Assembly: GCA_022763185.1 (NCBI GenBank)
Contig: JALEGL010000008.1
Location: 124,001 to 188,000, forward strand
Length of the DNA stretch: 64,000 bases
DNA from: a bacterium
GTDB taxonomy: Bacteria; Bdellovibrionota_G; JALEGL01
Direction: 5' to 3'
Below, piece after piece: positions 38,030 to 46,596 of the stretch (position 1 is its first letter; every line of letters begins with the position of its first letter). The notes beneath the pieces were generated by a model that saw only the letters and a list, made by a program, of their open reading frames with translations, was not told the origin of the DNA and did no database searches. A program made the translations under genes and the position numbers.

Positions 38030-38443
38030 ATGGAACGTACATTAGCAATGATTAAACCCGATGCAGTTGAAAAAAATGCAATTGGAGATATTTTATCTAT
38101 TTATGAAAACAATGGTTTTAAAGTGGTGGCTTTAAAAAAACAGCAATTGACTGAGAAAGAAGCCCAGTCATTTTATGAAGTGCATAAAGAAAGACCTTTT
38201 TATGGTGAACTGGTGTCATTTATGACTTCAGGTCCAGTTGTGGCTATGGTCTTAGAAAAAGACAATGCGGTTAAAGCCAATCGTGAAATCATGGGTGCTA
38301 CCAACCCTGAAGAAGCCGCTGAAGGAACTATAAGAAAACAATTTGCAACCAATATTGAAAAAAATGCGGTTCATGGTTCAGATTCTTTGGAAAATGCTGA
38401 AAAAGAAATAGCATTTTTCTTTTCATCAAAAAATCTGATTTAA
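38030..38443 (+). CDS. ndk: Nucleoside diphosphate kinase
   Basis: It transfers the gamma phosphate between nucleoside triphosphates and diphosphates. The start [14 protein letters not shown]-type motif ([12 protein letters not shown]) and the active-site His in NAVHGSDS are clear; 137 residues is normal. The ATG at 38030 is fixed by AGAGGAG 5 nt upstream; an upstream in-frame reading from 37961 runs through the leader RNA and is not real. It often interacts with succinyl-CoA ligase, which uses its GTP/ATP pool, so adjacency to sucCD makes sense. Confidence 0.96.
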   Translation: MERTLAMIKPDAVEKNAIGDILSIYENNGFKVVALKKQQLTEKEAQSFYEVHKERPFYGELVSFMTSGPVVAMVLEKDNAVKANREIMGATNPEEAAEGTIRKQFATNIEKNAVHGSDSLENAEKEIAFFFSSKNLI

Positions 38444-38469
38444 CACGGTTAAACTGTGGTATAGACTAG

Positions 38470-38500
38470 GGCCAAACGCTAAAAGCGCTTGGCCTTTTTT
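38470..38500 (+). terminator. Rho-independent terminator after ndk
   Basis: GGCCAAACGC and GCGCTTGGCC pair with one mismatch around a TAAAA loop, followed by six T. It ends only 5 nt before the rlmN start codon. Confidence 0.88.
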
Positions 38501-38505
38501 ATTTT

Positions 38506-39537
38506 ATGATTAGTCAAAAAAAAGAAATATTAACCTTGCCATTGGATGAGCTACAAAGCTTTGTGCTTGAGCGCGGTTTTCCTAAGTACAGAGCAGAACA
38601 GGTATTTCATTGGGTTTATGCTCAGGGCTGCGATGAATTTTCTCAAATGAATAATCTTCCCAAAGCGCTGGTTGAAGATTTATCAACCCATTTTAGTTTT
38701 CCAGAAATTACCAGTGATACATTTGTTTCAAAAGATGGCACTATTAAGTATAGGTTTGACTTGGGTCAAGCCACGAGTATTGAAAGTGTATGGATGCCTG
38801 AAGAGGATAGAGCAACTTTATGCGTGTCATCTCAAGCAGGATGTGCATTAAAATGCGCTTTTTGTGTTACAGGAACATTAGGTTTAAAGCGTAACTTAAG
38901 CGTTGAAGAAATCGTATATCAAATTTGGTATATAAACAAAAAGAAGCAAAAACGCATCACCAACTTGGTGTTTATGGGCATGGGTGAGCCTTTGCAAAAT
39001 ATGAATAATTTGATTAAAGCCATTAAGATACTTCGAGCAGATGACTTTTATGGTTTTGGTAAGAGGAAAATAACAGTTTCTACGGTGGGTTTAGCCAATA
39101 AGATTAAACCTTTTTTAGAGCAAACAGATGTTAATTTAGCCATATCACTTACAGGTTTTAACGATGCAGATAGAGACTATTGGATGCCCATCAATAAAAC
39201 ATTTAATTTGAAACGCCTTAAGCATGAGCTTTCAGGCTTAAGTTTGGGAAAAGGAAAGAAAATTACTTTTGAGGTGGTTTTGATTCAGGGGAAAACAGAT
39301 CGTGAACAAGATGCATATGATTTAGCAGCGTTTCTCAAAGGGCTAAAAGCTAAAGTGAATTTAATTCCATACAATGAAAATAAAGTTTTACCTGAATTTA
39401 AAAGCCCTAAAAAACAAGATATTCAACGTTTCCGTGATATTTTACAAGAAAAAGGCATCGTATCGATGGTGAGAAAAAATAGAGGGCAAGATATCATGGG
39501 AGCCTGTGGGCAGTTAGCGGCCAAAAATGTTCAATAG
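38506..39537 (+). CDS. rlmN: Dual-specificity RNA methyltransferase RlmN
   Basis: Radical-SAM enzyme that methylates C2 of A2503 in 23S rRNA and A37 of some tRNAs. The iron-sulfur motif CxxxCxxC is Cys113, Cys117 and Cys120 (CALKCAFC); the C-terminal catalytic Cys is Cys334 (MGACGQ). The 343 residues are typical. The ATG follows the ndk terminator directly and has no Shine-Dalgarno, so expression either depends on read-through or uses a nearly leaderless start. No better in-frame start exists. Confidence 0.95.
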   Translation: MISQKKEILTLPLDELQSFVLERGFPKYRAEQVFHWVYAQGCDEFSQMNNLPKALVEDLSTHFSFPEITSDTFVSKDGTIKYRFDLGQATSIESVWMPEEDRATLCVSSQAGCALKCAFCVTGTLGLKRNLSVEEIVYQIWYINKKKQKRITNLVFMGMGEPLQNMNNLIKAIKILRADDFYGFGKRKITVSTVGLANKIKPFLEQTDVNLAISLTGFNDADRDYWMPINKTFNLKRLKHELSGLSLGKGKKITFEVVLIQGKTDREQDAYDLAAFLKGLKAKVNLIPYNENKVLPEFKSPKKQDIQRFRDILQEKGIVSMVRKNRGQDIMGACGQLAAKNVQ

Positions 39538-39558
39538 CGCTTGTTTCTATTTGTAAAA

Positions 39559-39587
39559 TCTATGAACCAGTTTTTAAAATTCATAGA
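39559..39587. repeat. Inverted repeat between rlmN and next gene
   Basis: TCTATGAA (39559-39566) and TTCATAGA (39580-39587) are a perfect 8-bp inverted repeat with a 13-nt spacer. It has no T-run on either side and could be an operator or mRNA hairpin upstream of the 39621 gene. Confidence 0.4.
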
Positions 39588-39620
39588 GCATTGTCATGAT
39601 TTTTGTTATGTTAACTTGGT

Positions 39621-40058
39621 ATGAAAATTCATAATAATAAAATTAGCTCTCAAGAGTGGAAAAGTTGCGATAAATTTTTTAAATCGACCAACACAGGTTC
39701 AATAAAAGTAGATAACAACGTTGTCGATGGGCTTGAGGCTTATGCCACTGTTGGTGAAGATGTCTCTTTGTTGAATATTTTTTTTCACTCTGATGGAATA
39801 AAAAAAGTGATTCGTATTCAATTTGATGAAACAGATATTGCGGGTAATGTTGCCAAACAAGAAGTTTATGTGTTGGATTACTTAGAAAAACTTGGCTTTT
39901 CAATGAAAAACCTTGAACAGCTTGAATCAAATGTGAAAAGCAACGACTTTATTGAGACCTTAGACTTTATTGAAAACAAGAAGCCATCACAGCCTAAAAG
40001 TGTCAGTAAACCAACAAAAGACGAGAAAGCATTGCAGAAAGTGTTATTGGGTTTTTAA
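39621..40058 (+). CDS. Hypothetical protein
   Basis: A 145-residue, charged, soluble protein with no signal peptide and no motif I recognise. The first 90 residues look alpha/beta; the last 40 are a Lys/Pro/Ser-rich linker and a short helix. It ends 1 nt before the PilF/Tgl-like lipoprotein gene, so the two are probably one operon. Coding is supported by the tight fit between neighbours and a codon pattern like theirs. No clear ribosome site is seen before the ATG. Confidence 0.65.
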   Translation: MKIHNNKISSQEWKSCDKFFKSTNTGSIKVDNNVVDGLEAYATVGEDVSLLNIFFHSDGIKKVIRIQFDETDIAGNVAKQEVYVLDYLEKLGFSMKNLEQLESNVKSNDFIETLDFIENKKPSQPKSVSKPTKDEKALQKVLLGF

Positions 40059-40059
40059 T

Positions 40060-40842
40060 ATGAAAAAGTGTTACAGAACAGTTGTTTTTTTAGTATTTTT
40101 AGTCATGCTGAATTTGGGTGGGTGTGCAAAAGATCCAAAACGTATTGAAAACTCCGAAATAAAATACAATATTGCAAAGAAGTTTTTTTTTAGAGGAAGA
40201 GTTCCTGAAGCTATTGTCAATCTTGAAGAGTCACTCAAGGAGAATCCAAAAAACAGCGATGCCCATAATTTTTATGGTTTGATTTTATTTCAAAGTAAGC
40301 GCTATGAAAAAGCCGAAAAACACTTTCAAAAAGCTGTAAAAATCAATGATAAATTTGCCGACGCACATAATAATTTATGTGCACTTTATATTGATGTTAA
40401 TCGTTTTTCCAAAGCGCAAGAGCATTGTAAGAAAGCTGTGTCTAACCTATTGTACGCCACACCCGAAAGAGCTTATTATAATTTAGGTCGAAGCTACGAA
40501 AAAATGGCAAAAGATGAAATAGCGATAGAGTACTATGAAAAAGCAATCAATAGTAATCCCCGCTTTGTACTTGCTCTTGATAAGCTAGGAGCAGTTCATT
40601 TTAAACAACAGAATTACAAAAAAGCAGAAGGCTATTACAAATCAGCTTCAAAAGCGTGTAAGGCCACAAAGGAAGACTCATGGGGTGAAGTATGTGGATA
40701 TTCTTTTTTAAAATTAAGTCAGATATACAGCATTTTCAAAGATTATAAAAGCCGCAAGCAGGCCTTGAGTCAGTGTTTAAAATATGCCAATAAAGGTGGG
40801 CAAGCTCATGACGCCTGTCAAAAAGAGATTATAAGAAGATAG
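40060..40842 (+). CDS. TPR lipoprotein, PilF/PilW/Tgl-like
   Basis: A 260-residue lipoprotein. The signal ends with lipobox LGGC, lipidated Cys22. About five TPR units follow (for example PEAIVNLEESLKENPKNSDAHNFYGLILF). This is the architecture of PilF/PilW and M. xanthus Tgl, the outer-membrane lipoproteins needed to assemble the PilQ secretin. A role in pilus assembly is likely but inferred, since pilQ is not in this window. ATG 40060 is right; reading further upstream runs into the preceding gene in another frame. A RodZ-like gene follows after 10 nt. Confidence 0.8.
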   Translation: MKKCYRTVVFLVFLVMLNLGGCAKDPKRIENSEIKYNIAKKFFFRGRVPEAIVNLEESLKENPKNSDAHNFYGLILFQSKRYEKAEKHFQKAVKINDKFADAHNNLCALYIDVNRFSKAQEHCKKAVSNLLYATPERAYYNLGRSYEKMAKDEIAIEYYEKAINSNPRFVLALDKLGAVHFKQQNYKKAEGYYKSASKACKATKEDSWGEVCGYSFLKLSQIYSIFKDYKSRKQALSQCLKYANKGGQAHDACQKEIIRR

Positions 40843-40852
40843 GTGGAAGGGT

Positions 40853-41221
40853 ATGACATTTGGTAAATATTTTGTTGAAAAGCGTAAAGAAAAAGGCTTA
40901 AGCAAGGAAGACATCCTTAAATTAACAAAAGTGAGAAAAGTTTATTTAGATGCGCTTGAAGAAGATCGTTTTAATGCGTTGCCTCCGAAAGCTTTTGTTG
41001 TAGGCTTCTTAAGAAGTGTGGCCAAAATTCTTGAAACGGACGAAAATGAACTTGTACAAAAGTATTTGGTTGAGCTTTCTGAGCAGGAAGAAACAATTAA
41101 AGAAAATAGTTTGGTTTATAGAGAGTATCAGGTCAATATGAAAAAAAACCTTTTACTTTGGGCTGGCTTAATTTTTGTTTTGGTCTTAATTGTCTTATCG
41201 CCGCTTTTTTTTAAGTCATAA
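40853..41221 (+). CDS. RodZ-like HTH membrane protein, short form
   Basis: The first 70 residues are an XRE/HTH_25-type helix-turn-helix typical of RodZ (FGKYFVEKRKEKGLSKEDI ... LPPKAFVVGFLRSVAKIL). One transmembrane helix is at the C-terminus (LLLWAGLIFVLVLIVLSPLFF). The periplasmic domain of full-length RodZ is missing; the protein ends right after the membrane at residue 122. In Bdellovibrio-type genomes such short HTH-TM proteins occur near pil or TPR genes. A link to cell shape or to pilus positioning is inference. Confidence 0.78.
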   Translation: MTFGKYFVEKRKEKGLSKEDILKLTKVRKVYLDALEEDRFNALPPKAFVVGFLRSVAKILETDENELVQKYLVELSEQEETIKENSLVYREYQVNMKKNLLLWAGLIFVLVLIVLSPLFFKS

Positions 41222-41324
41222 GTTAAATATGGAAGTGTTTTTTAAATATTAAAAATAAATGATTTGAGTGGTTTCAAGCTATAGTTATCATTTAGGCAAA
41301 CATTGCTTTATACGTATTCAATAC

Positions 41325-41352
41325 TTGACCATTTTCTTTAAAAGACTAGAAT
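41325..41352 (+). promoter_or_regulatory. Possible sigma-70 promoter of the giant TPR gene
   Basis: TTGACC (41325-41330), 16-nt spacer, TAGAAT (41347-41352): 5 of 6 matches in each box. It would leave a 120-nt leader before 41480. It overlaps the possible zinc-ribbon ORF, so both cannot be fully right in their simplest form. Confidence 0.45.
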
Positions 41353-41471
41353 ATATAGAGAGTTGGGGTTTTTATTGTAAGTCTTGTGCCCGTTCTTTTT
41401 GTGGTTCAGATTTAGTGTTCAGGCCTTTGCCTAAGTGTTTTAATTGTAGGATTTCATTCTATAGGAGATAA
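41325..41471 (+). CDS. Possible small zinc-ribbon protein
   Basis: In-frame codons from TTG 41325 (or GTG 41268) to TAA 41471 encode a short peptide ending in CKSCARSFC and KCFNC: two CxxC pairs 17 residues apart, the spacing of a zinc ribbon. There is no ATG and no ribosome site, and a promoter-like sequence overlaps the start. The last codons AGG AGA TAA contain the ribosome site of the following gene. It may be a real small gene, a remnant, or chance. Confidence 0.25.
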   Translation: MTIFFKRLEYIESWGFYCKSCARSFCGSDLVFRPLPKCFNCRISFYRR

Positions 41472-41479
41472 AAATAAGT

Positions 41480-44400
41480 ATGAAAAATTGTTTTAAGTCT
41501 ACTGTTTTGGCAATGGTGGTTTTGTTTTCTTTTTCTTTGCATGCACAATCGGCTTCTGCCTTGTTGAGACAAGGTAAGCAGTTGTTAAAACAACAAAAGT
41601 GGAGTGAAGCCTCCAACACTTTTCGTAGAGCAACCATACATAACCCCGAAGATAGTGAGTTGTATTACTGGTTGGGTAGAAGTCTTGAAGGACAAGGCAA
41701 TGCAAATGGAGCGATTATTGCCTATAAAAAAGCGGCAAAGTTAAAAAGTCAAAATCCTTATGTTTACTCTAAAATTGCCAATGTTTTACTACAAAAAAAA
41801 GATTTTTCTGAAGCTGAAGATTATTATGAAAAAGCATTTAAGTACAACCGTGAACATATTGAGTCTAAGGTTGGTTTGGCAAAGGTTGCAGCCCACGAAA
41901 ACAAATATAAAGAGGTTTTAGGTTACCTTGAAGGAATTGCTATCAGCAAAAGTTTTGCAGAAGATATTCATCGATTAAAAGGACAAGCCTATTTAAATTT
42001 AAAAAACTATGATCTGGCATCGGCTGAGATTAAACAAGCTCTTAAAGTGAACCCAAAGCAAGCGCTGCTTTGGAACCAACTGGGTGCAACTTATTACGCA
42101 ATGGCAAGATACAAAGATGCCAGCACTGCTTATCAAAAAGCATTGGCCATGAAAAATATTGAACAAGAGTTTGTGGCTCATTTAGGGCAGGGTAAGTCTT
42201 TGTATGCATTAAAAAAATATGATGCTGCTAAAAAGAGTTTTCAAAAAGCGGCGCGATCCAACACAGAAGATATCGAGTCGAGAAAATATTTGGCCAAAAT
42301 TAATCTAGCCGCAAAAGATTATAGTGGTGCAGAAAAATACTCACGTCAAGCTTTAGGGATTACGTCAAACGATGCCGAGTTGTATTTTATCTTGGGGTAT
42401 GCGCTTGAAAAGCAAAAAAAATATTCTCAAGCTGCTCAAGCCTTTGCCTTGGGCTTAAAAAAAGACTCTAAAAATGAATCCGCGCGTTTGGCCTATGCAA
42501 GATCTCTGGTGAAAAGCAATAAAAAGCCACTGGCTATTGATGTCTTAGAGTCATTAACCAAAGATAAACCTCAAAATGATACAGCGTGGGAGATTCTGAG
42601 TTATTTATACACAGAGAAAAAAGATTGGAAGAAAGCTGAAGAAGCTGTGTTAACTCTACACAGCTTAAAAAAGCCAACTGTAAAAAGCTCTAAAATATTG
42701 GCGGTTGCTCAATATGAGCAAGCGTCTTATGCAAAAGCAGAAAATAGTTTAAATAAGGCCATTGCACTCAATACTAAAGATAATGATTTGTATTTTTTGC
42801 GTGCAAAAACAAAGACACATACTAAAAAGCCAAGTTCTGCCATCAAAGATTTGGAAATTTATACTAAAAATGACCCCAAGGATGTTAAGGGACAATTGCT
42901 TCTAGCCAATTTATACAATGAGCAAAAAAGCTATGCGAAAGCGTACCAACGTTATGTTCAGGTTAATGCTTTAAAACCGACGATTGCAGAGTCCTGGGTT
43001 AAAAGGGCGCAAATTGATCAAAGAAATAAAAAGCCTGATTTGGCGGTTAAGCATTATATAATGGCCCTTAAGTATGATGGGAAAAATGCTCAAACCCACT
43101 TTGATTTAGGTAAGATTTATTACCAACAAAAGCAATACAAAGCGGCTGAAAGAGAGCTTAAGTCAGCAACAATTTTGGATAGCAAAAAAGGTGTTTATTA
43201 TGCGTACTTGGGTCATAATTATTATGTTCAAAAACAATACGCAAAATCTGTTCCTGCTTTTGAGAATGCCAAGAAATATGGTCAAGATTCAAATTTAAAA
43301 GTCAATGAACGTCTTGGGCATGCTTATGTTGAAGTGAAGAGTTATAAGAACGCTGTTTCACCTTTGAAAAAGGCCATAGAAGTTGACGCCAACTCTTTAA
43401 TTTCGTGGAAAAACTTAGGCTATGCTTACAAATATCAAAACCGTTGGGGTGATGCAGCCAAAGCATTTTCTAAAGCAAATATTTTAAGCCCTAAAGATGA
43501 AATGATACTCGAAGAAAAAGCAGAAGCATTAGCCAAAGCAAATCAAAAGAATGAAGCTGTTGCTGCGTATCAAGACTTGATTCAGTTGAATCCCAAAAAA
43601 CACAAAGCGCATTATGAATTAGGCGTTTTGTATGAAGACTTGAAAGATTATGCTTTAGCGCAAAAAAATTATTTAAAAGCGCTTAAGCTATCGAGTTCAG
43701 CTTCATTGTATAAAAAATCTATTGTTGCTCTGGCAAAAAAACAAAATGAACAGCAAGATATTGCTGATGCTAAACAAGCTTTGTTGGGTTACTATGCAAT
43801 TGATAAAAACAACAGTGAAGTGAATTATCTGATTGGTCAACACTATTACGACGATGCTAAATATAATAAATCAATAGAGTTTTTAGATCAGGCGGTTAAA
43901 ATTAAACCCAACTATTGGGAGGCTCAAAAAACTTTGGGCATGGCGTGGTTAAAAAAAGGTGATTTAAATAAAGCTCAAGCAGCTCTTGAGAAAGCGGCCA
44001 CACAAAATAACCGCTTAGCAGATGTGCATTGGAATATAGGACTGATCAAGCTTAAAAATAAACAAGTAGATCAAGCAGCAGTTTCATTTCAAAAAGCAAC
44101 CTTGCTGGATTCAAAAAATGCTAGGTATCATTACGATTATGCTAGAAGTTTAAAGCAAAAAAAACAGTGGAATAAAGCACGCAAAGCTATCTCTAGATCT
44201 GTTCGCTATGCATCAAAAAATAAAGATTATTGGATGTTGCAAGCAGATATCTATAAAAATATGGATAAAGATAAAGACGCAGCAAAATCTTATGCACGTG
44301 TTGCCAATCTAGATTCAACAGATGAAAAAGCTTGGTTAGGCTATGCTGAAAGTTCAAGTGAGATAAAAAAATGGTCGGATGCTATCAAGGGTTACGAAAA

Positions 44401-45664
44401 AGCAGTTGCTTTAAACTCTAAAAATGCTGAAGCTTTATATGGTTTAGGCAATGCTTATGCAAACAATAAAAAAACCAAACAAGCGATCAATGCACTTGAA
44501 AGAGCTATTGATATTGATTCAAAATATGCTCAAGCTTATGCCTTGCTGGGTGAGCAGTACATAAAGTTGGAACAAAAACAACTTGCGCAAAAAGCTTATG
44601 AAGGTGCAAGAAAAAATAATGCTAAGGATATAGAGTCACGCCTGGCTTTGGTTGACTTATATTCAAGCAAAAATGACTTAGAAAAACGAAAGCAGGTTCT
44701 TAAAGAGTTAACCAAACTGGATAGCAAAAATGCAGAGTATTGGTATCAGTTGGGTGATGTAGACTACAAATTGAATAAAAACAAAGAAGCTCTTTCTTCG
44801 CTTAATAAAGCTGTGGCTTTGGATAAGGGCCATGGTAGAGCTTATTATAAATTAGCATTAACGTATTTAAATTTAGGTCAAAAAAAGAATGCTTTAAATG
44901 CATTCAATAAGGCTATAATTGCAGATAGAAAGTTTGCTGCCCCTCATTATGAAAAAGCAAAACTTCTTAAAGAAAGTAATTCAACAGGTAAAATTACAGC
45001 TTTAAAAAAAGCAATAGCCTTGAAAAAGGATTATGTTGATGCGCACAGAGACTTGGGAGATGTATATTATAAAATGGGTAATATAGAAGCTGCATCAAAG
45101 TCTTATAAGAATGTGTTAAAGTATAAAGATAATGATAAAGATGCTGTTGTTCGACTGTCTGAGTATTATGTTGATAAAGGTGATTATTCAAAAGCAACAG
45201 ACTTACTAAAAGACTATGTTGAAGCCAAACCTTCAGATGCACAAACAAGGTATCGGTTGGCTAAAGTATACTATGATAATGATCAAAAAGATGAGTCAGC
45301 AAGAGAGTTGGATAGGGCTTTGGTTGATAGACCTGATTTTGCAAAAGCACAAATTCTGTTTGGTTTGATTTTACTAGAGCAAAAAGATATTTTTGGTGCG
45401 CAAGAAAGGTTTGATAGAGCCAGAAGAATCAGTCCTGACCAACCAGAAATCTATTATGGACTTGGCGTGGTTGCAAAAGAAAATGGTAAGCCTAACGATG
45501 CGATCCAAAACTTAGAAAAGGCTGTTCAACTTAATGATAAGTATCAAGAAGCATACTCAGTACTGGGTGATCTTTATAAAGCAAAAGGAATGAACAAAAA
45601 AGCCAGCGAAGCTTACGGTAAGTCTGCGCAAGTAAAATCTTTAACAAACTTAAAAGTGAGATAA
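41480..45664 (+). CDS. Giant secreted TPR-repeat protein
   Basis: A 1394-residue protein with a Sec signal peptide (MKNCFKSTVLAMVVLFSFSLHAQS). The rest is an unbroken array of about 35-40 TPR units of 34 residues, rich in Lys, Ala and Tyr, with many units close to the consensus (for example YYWLGRSLEGQGNANGAIIAY). No other domain or membrane helix is visible. It should form a long superhelix in the periplasm. AGGAG lies 12 nt before the ATG. It follows a PilF/Tgl-like lipoprotein and a RodZ-like gene and is closed by a terminator. Giant TPR proteins act as multi-partner scaffolds; the partner here is unknown. Confidence 0.9.
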   Translation: MKNCFKSTVLAMVVLFSFSLHAQSASALLRQGKQLLKQQKWSEASNTFRRATIHNPEDSELYYWLGRSLEGQGNANGAIIAYKKAAKLKSQNPYVYSKIANVLLQKKDFSEAEDYYEKAFKYNREHIESKVGLAKVAAHENKYKEVLGYLEGIAISKSFAEDIHRLKGQAYLNLKNYDLASAEIKQALKVNPKQALLWNQLGATYYAMARYKDASTAYQKALAMKNIEQEFVAHLGQGKSLYALKKYDAAKKSFQKAARSNTEDIESRKYLAKINLAAKDYSGAEKYSRQALGITSNDAELYFILGYALEKQKKYSQAAQAFALGLKKDSKNESARLAYARSLVKSNKKPLAIDVLESLTKDKPQNDTAWEILSYLYTEKKDWKKAEEAVLTLHSLKKPTVKSSKILAVAQYEQASYAKAENSLNKAIALNTKDNDLYFLRAKTKTHTKKPSSAIKDLEIYTKNDPKDVKGQLLLANLYNEQKSYAKAYQRYVQVNALKPTIAESWVKRAQIDQRNKKPDLAVKHYIMALKYDGKNAQTHFDLGKIYYQQKQYKAAERELKSATILDSKKGVYYAYLGHNYYVQKQYAKSVPAFENAKKYGQDSNLKVNERLGHAYVEVKSYKNAVSPLKKAIEVDANSLISWKNLGYAYKYQNRWGDAAKAFSKANILSPKDEMILEEKAEALAKANQKNEAVAAYQDLIQLNPKKHKAHYELGVLYEDLKDYALAQKNYLKALKLSSSASLYKKSIVALAKKQNEQQDIADAKQALLGYYAIDKNNSEVNYLIGQHYYDDAKYNKSIEFLDQAVKIKPNYWEAQKTLGMAWLKKGDLNKAQAALEKAATQNNRLADVHWNIGLIKLKNKQVDQAAVSFQKATLLDSKNARYHYDYARSLKQKKQWNKARKAISRSVRYASKNKDYWMLQADIYKNMDKDKDAAKSYARVANLDSTDEKAWLGYAESSSEIKKWSDAIKGYEKAVALNSKNAEALYGLGNAYANNKKTKQAINALERAIDIDSKYAQAYALLGEQYIKLEQKQLAQKAYEGARKNNAKDIESRLALVDLYSSKNDLEKRKQVLKELTKLDSKNAEYWYQLGDVDYKLNKNKEALSSLNKAVALDKGHGRAYYKLALTYLNLGQKKNALNAFNKAIIADRKFAAPHYEKAKLLKESNSTGKITALKKAIALKKDYVDAHRDLGDVYYKMGNIEAASKSYKNVLKYKDNDKDAVVRLSEYYVDKGDYSKATDLLKDYVEAKPSDAQTRYRLAKVYYDNDQKDESARELDRALVDRPDFAKAQILFGLILLEQKDIFGAQERFDRARRISPDQPEIYYGLGVVAKENGKPNDAIQNLEKAVQLNDKYQEAYSVLGDLYKAKGMNKKASEAYGKSAQVKSLTNLKVR

Positions 45665-45723
45665 GCTCTATAAGTTTTAAACATAAAGTTTATCAAGTGT
45701 TAAATATTGTTTTTTTAATTATG

Positions 45724-45758
45724 AAGAGCAAGGGGTGTAGGACCTCTTGCTCTTTTTT
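45724..45758 (+). terminator. Rho-independent terminator after giant TPR gene
   Basis: AAGAGCAAG (45724-45732) pairs with CTTGCTCTT (45746-45754), extended by GGG with CCT, around a 7-nt loop and followed by a T-run. The stem is 12 bp. Confidence 0.9.
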
Positions 45759-45759
45759 A

Positions 45760-46596
45760 TTGAATGAAAAAACATATAGAAGAGCTATTTTTTTGCAGCT
45801 TCAATTGGTTTGTCTTGCAGCTGTTTTTTTTAGTTTAAGGGCAATAACTTATGCTAAAGATTATCGGGTTTATGATCAACATCGTTATACTGGAAAAATA
45901 AAGACAGTTGCGCAAGTAAAAGAGCAACCTTTTTTAAAATCAAAAACAGTTGGTGTTTTGCAGCCTGGAGACTTGGTAAGTGTTGTCTCTCAACAGAAAG
46001 ATTATTTTGCAATCAAAATAAAACAAAAGCCTGAAAAAAAAATATGGATTAAAAAAAATGCTATTCAACTGTATAAGAAAAAACAACCAAGAGCTGTAAA
46101 AAGAACACTGTATACAACAAGAACCCAACCTAAATTACAAAAAAAGCCTGCTTTTAAAGCGGTTAAAAAAAAACATTACTACTACATTGGTCTAGCGCAC
46201 TATAGAAATATTAAACAGTTTTCTGCAAATCAAACGGGTGTGACCGCTTTTTATGAAAGAAGATTAAAACAGTATGGCCTTGGTTTTCAGGCAGACTTTT
46301 TATACAATGATATATTTAAAACTTACAGTGTTGCACCTGGTTTTAGGTATCACTATACAAACAAAAAAAACAATTATCATTTAGCGTCAGCTTTGTACGT
46401 AGGCTATGAAAAATTGTACGATAGTAGTAGGTCTGTTCAAGCTCTGATTGCTGATTTTGAGTTAATGCAAATAAACTATCAATATAAATCTGTATACTTT
46501 GTTTTGACGCCATTAAAACTCAGAGCAATGGTGTTTACGGATCAAAAGATACCCGTTAACTATAGATATGGAATAAGCCTTGGAGTTAAGTTTTAA
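45760..46596 (+). CDS. Secreted SH3-like domain plus outer-membrane barrel protein
   Basis: An N-terminal signal peptide (LVCLAAVFFSLRAITYA) is followed by a bacterial SH3-type domain (about residues 38-90, KTVAQVKEQPFLKSKTVGVLQPGDLV), a basic linker, and a C-terminal region of alternating strands ending in Phe, as in outer-membrane barrels. The start is uncertain. In-frame GTG 45697 and ATG 45721 lie before or inside the terminator of the previous gene, so TTG 45760 is preferred (278 residues), but it has no Shine-Dalgarno. SH3 domains of this kind bind peptidoglycan, so it may link wall and outer membrane. Its stop overlaps the next start (TAATG). Confidence 0.65.
   Translation: MNEKTYRRAIFLQLQLVCLAAVFFSLRAITYAKDYRVYDQHRYTGKIKTVAQVKEQPFLKSKTVGVLQPGDLVSVVSQQKDYFAIKIKQKPEKKIWIKKNAIQLYKKKQPRAVKRTLYTTRTQPKLQKKPAFKAVKKKHYYYIGLAHYRNIKQFSANQTGVTAFYERRLKQYGLGFQADFLYNDIFKTYSVAPGFRYHYTNKKNNYHLASALYVGYEKLYDSSRSVQALIADFELMQINYQYKSVYFVLTPLKLRAMVFTDQKIPVNYRYGISLGVKF

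Noticed and set aside
39970-40059. Extension of the TPR lipoprotein upstream of 40060
   Set aside because: It would overlap the 39621 gene in another frame and bury the lipoprotein signal.
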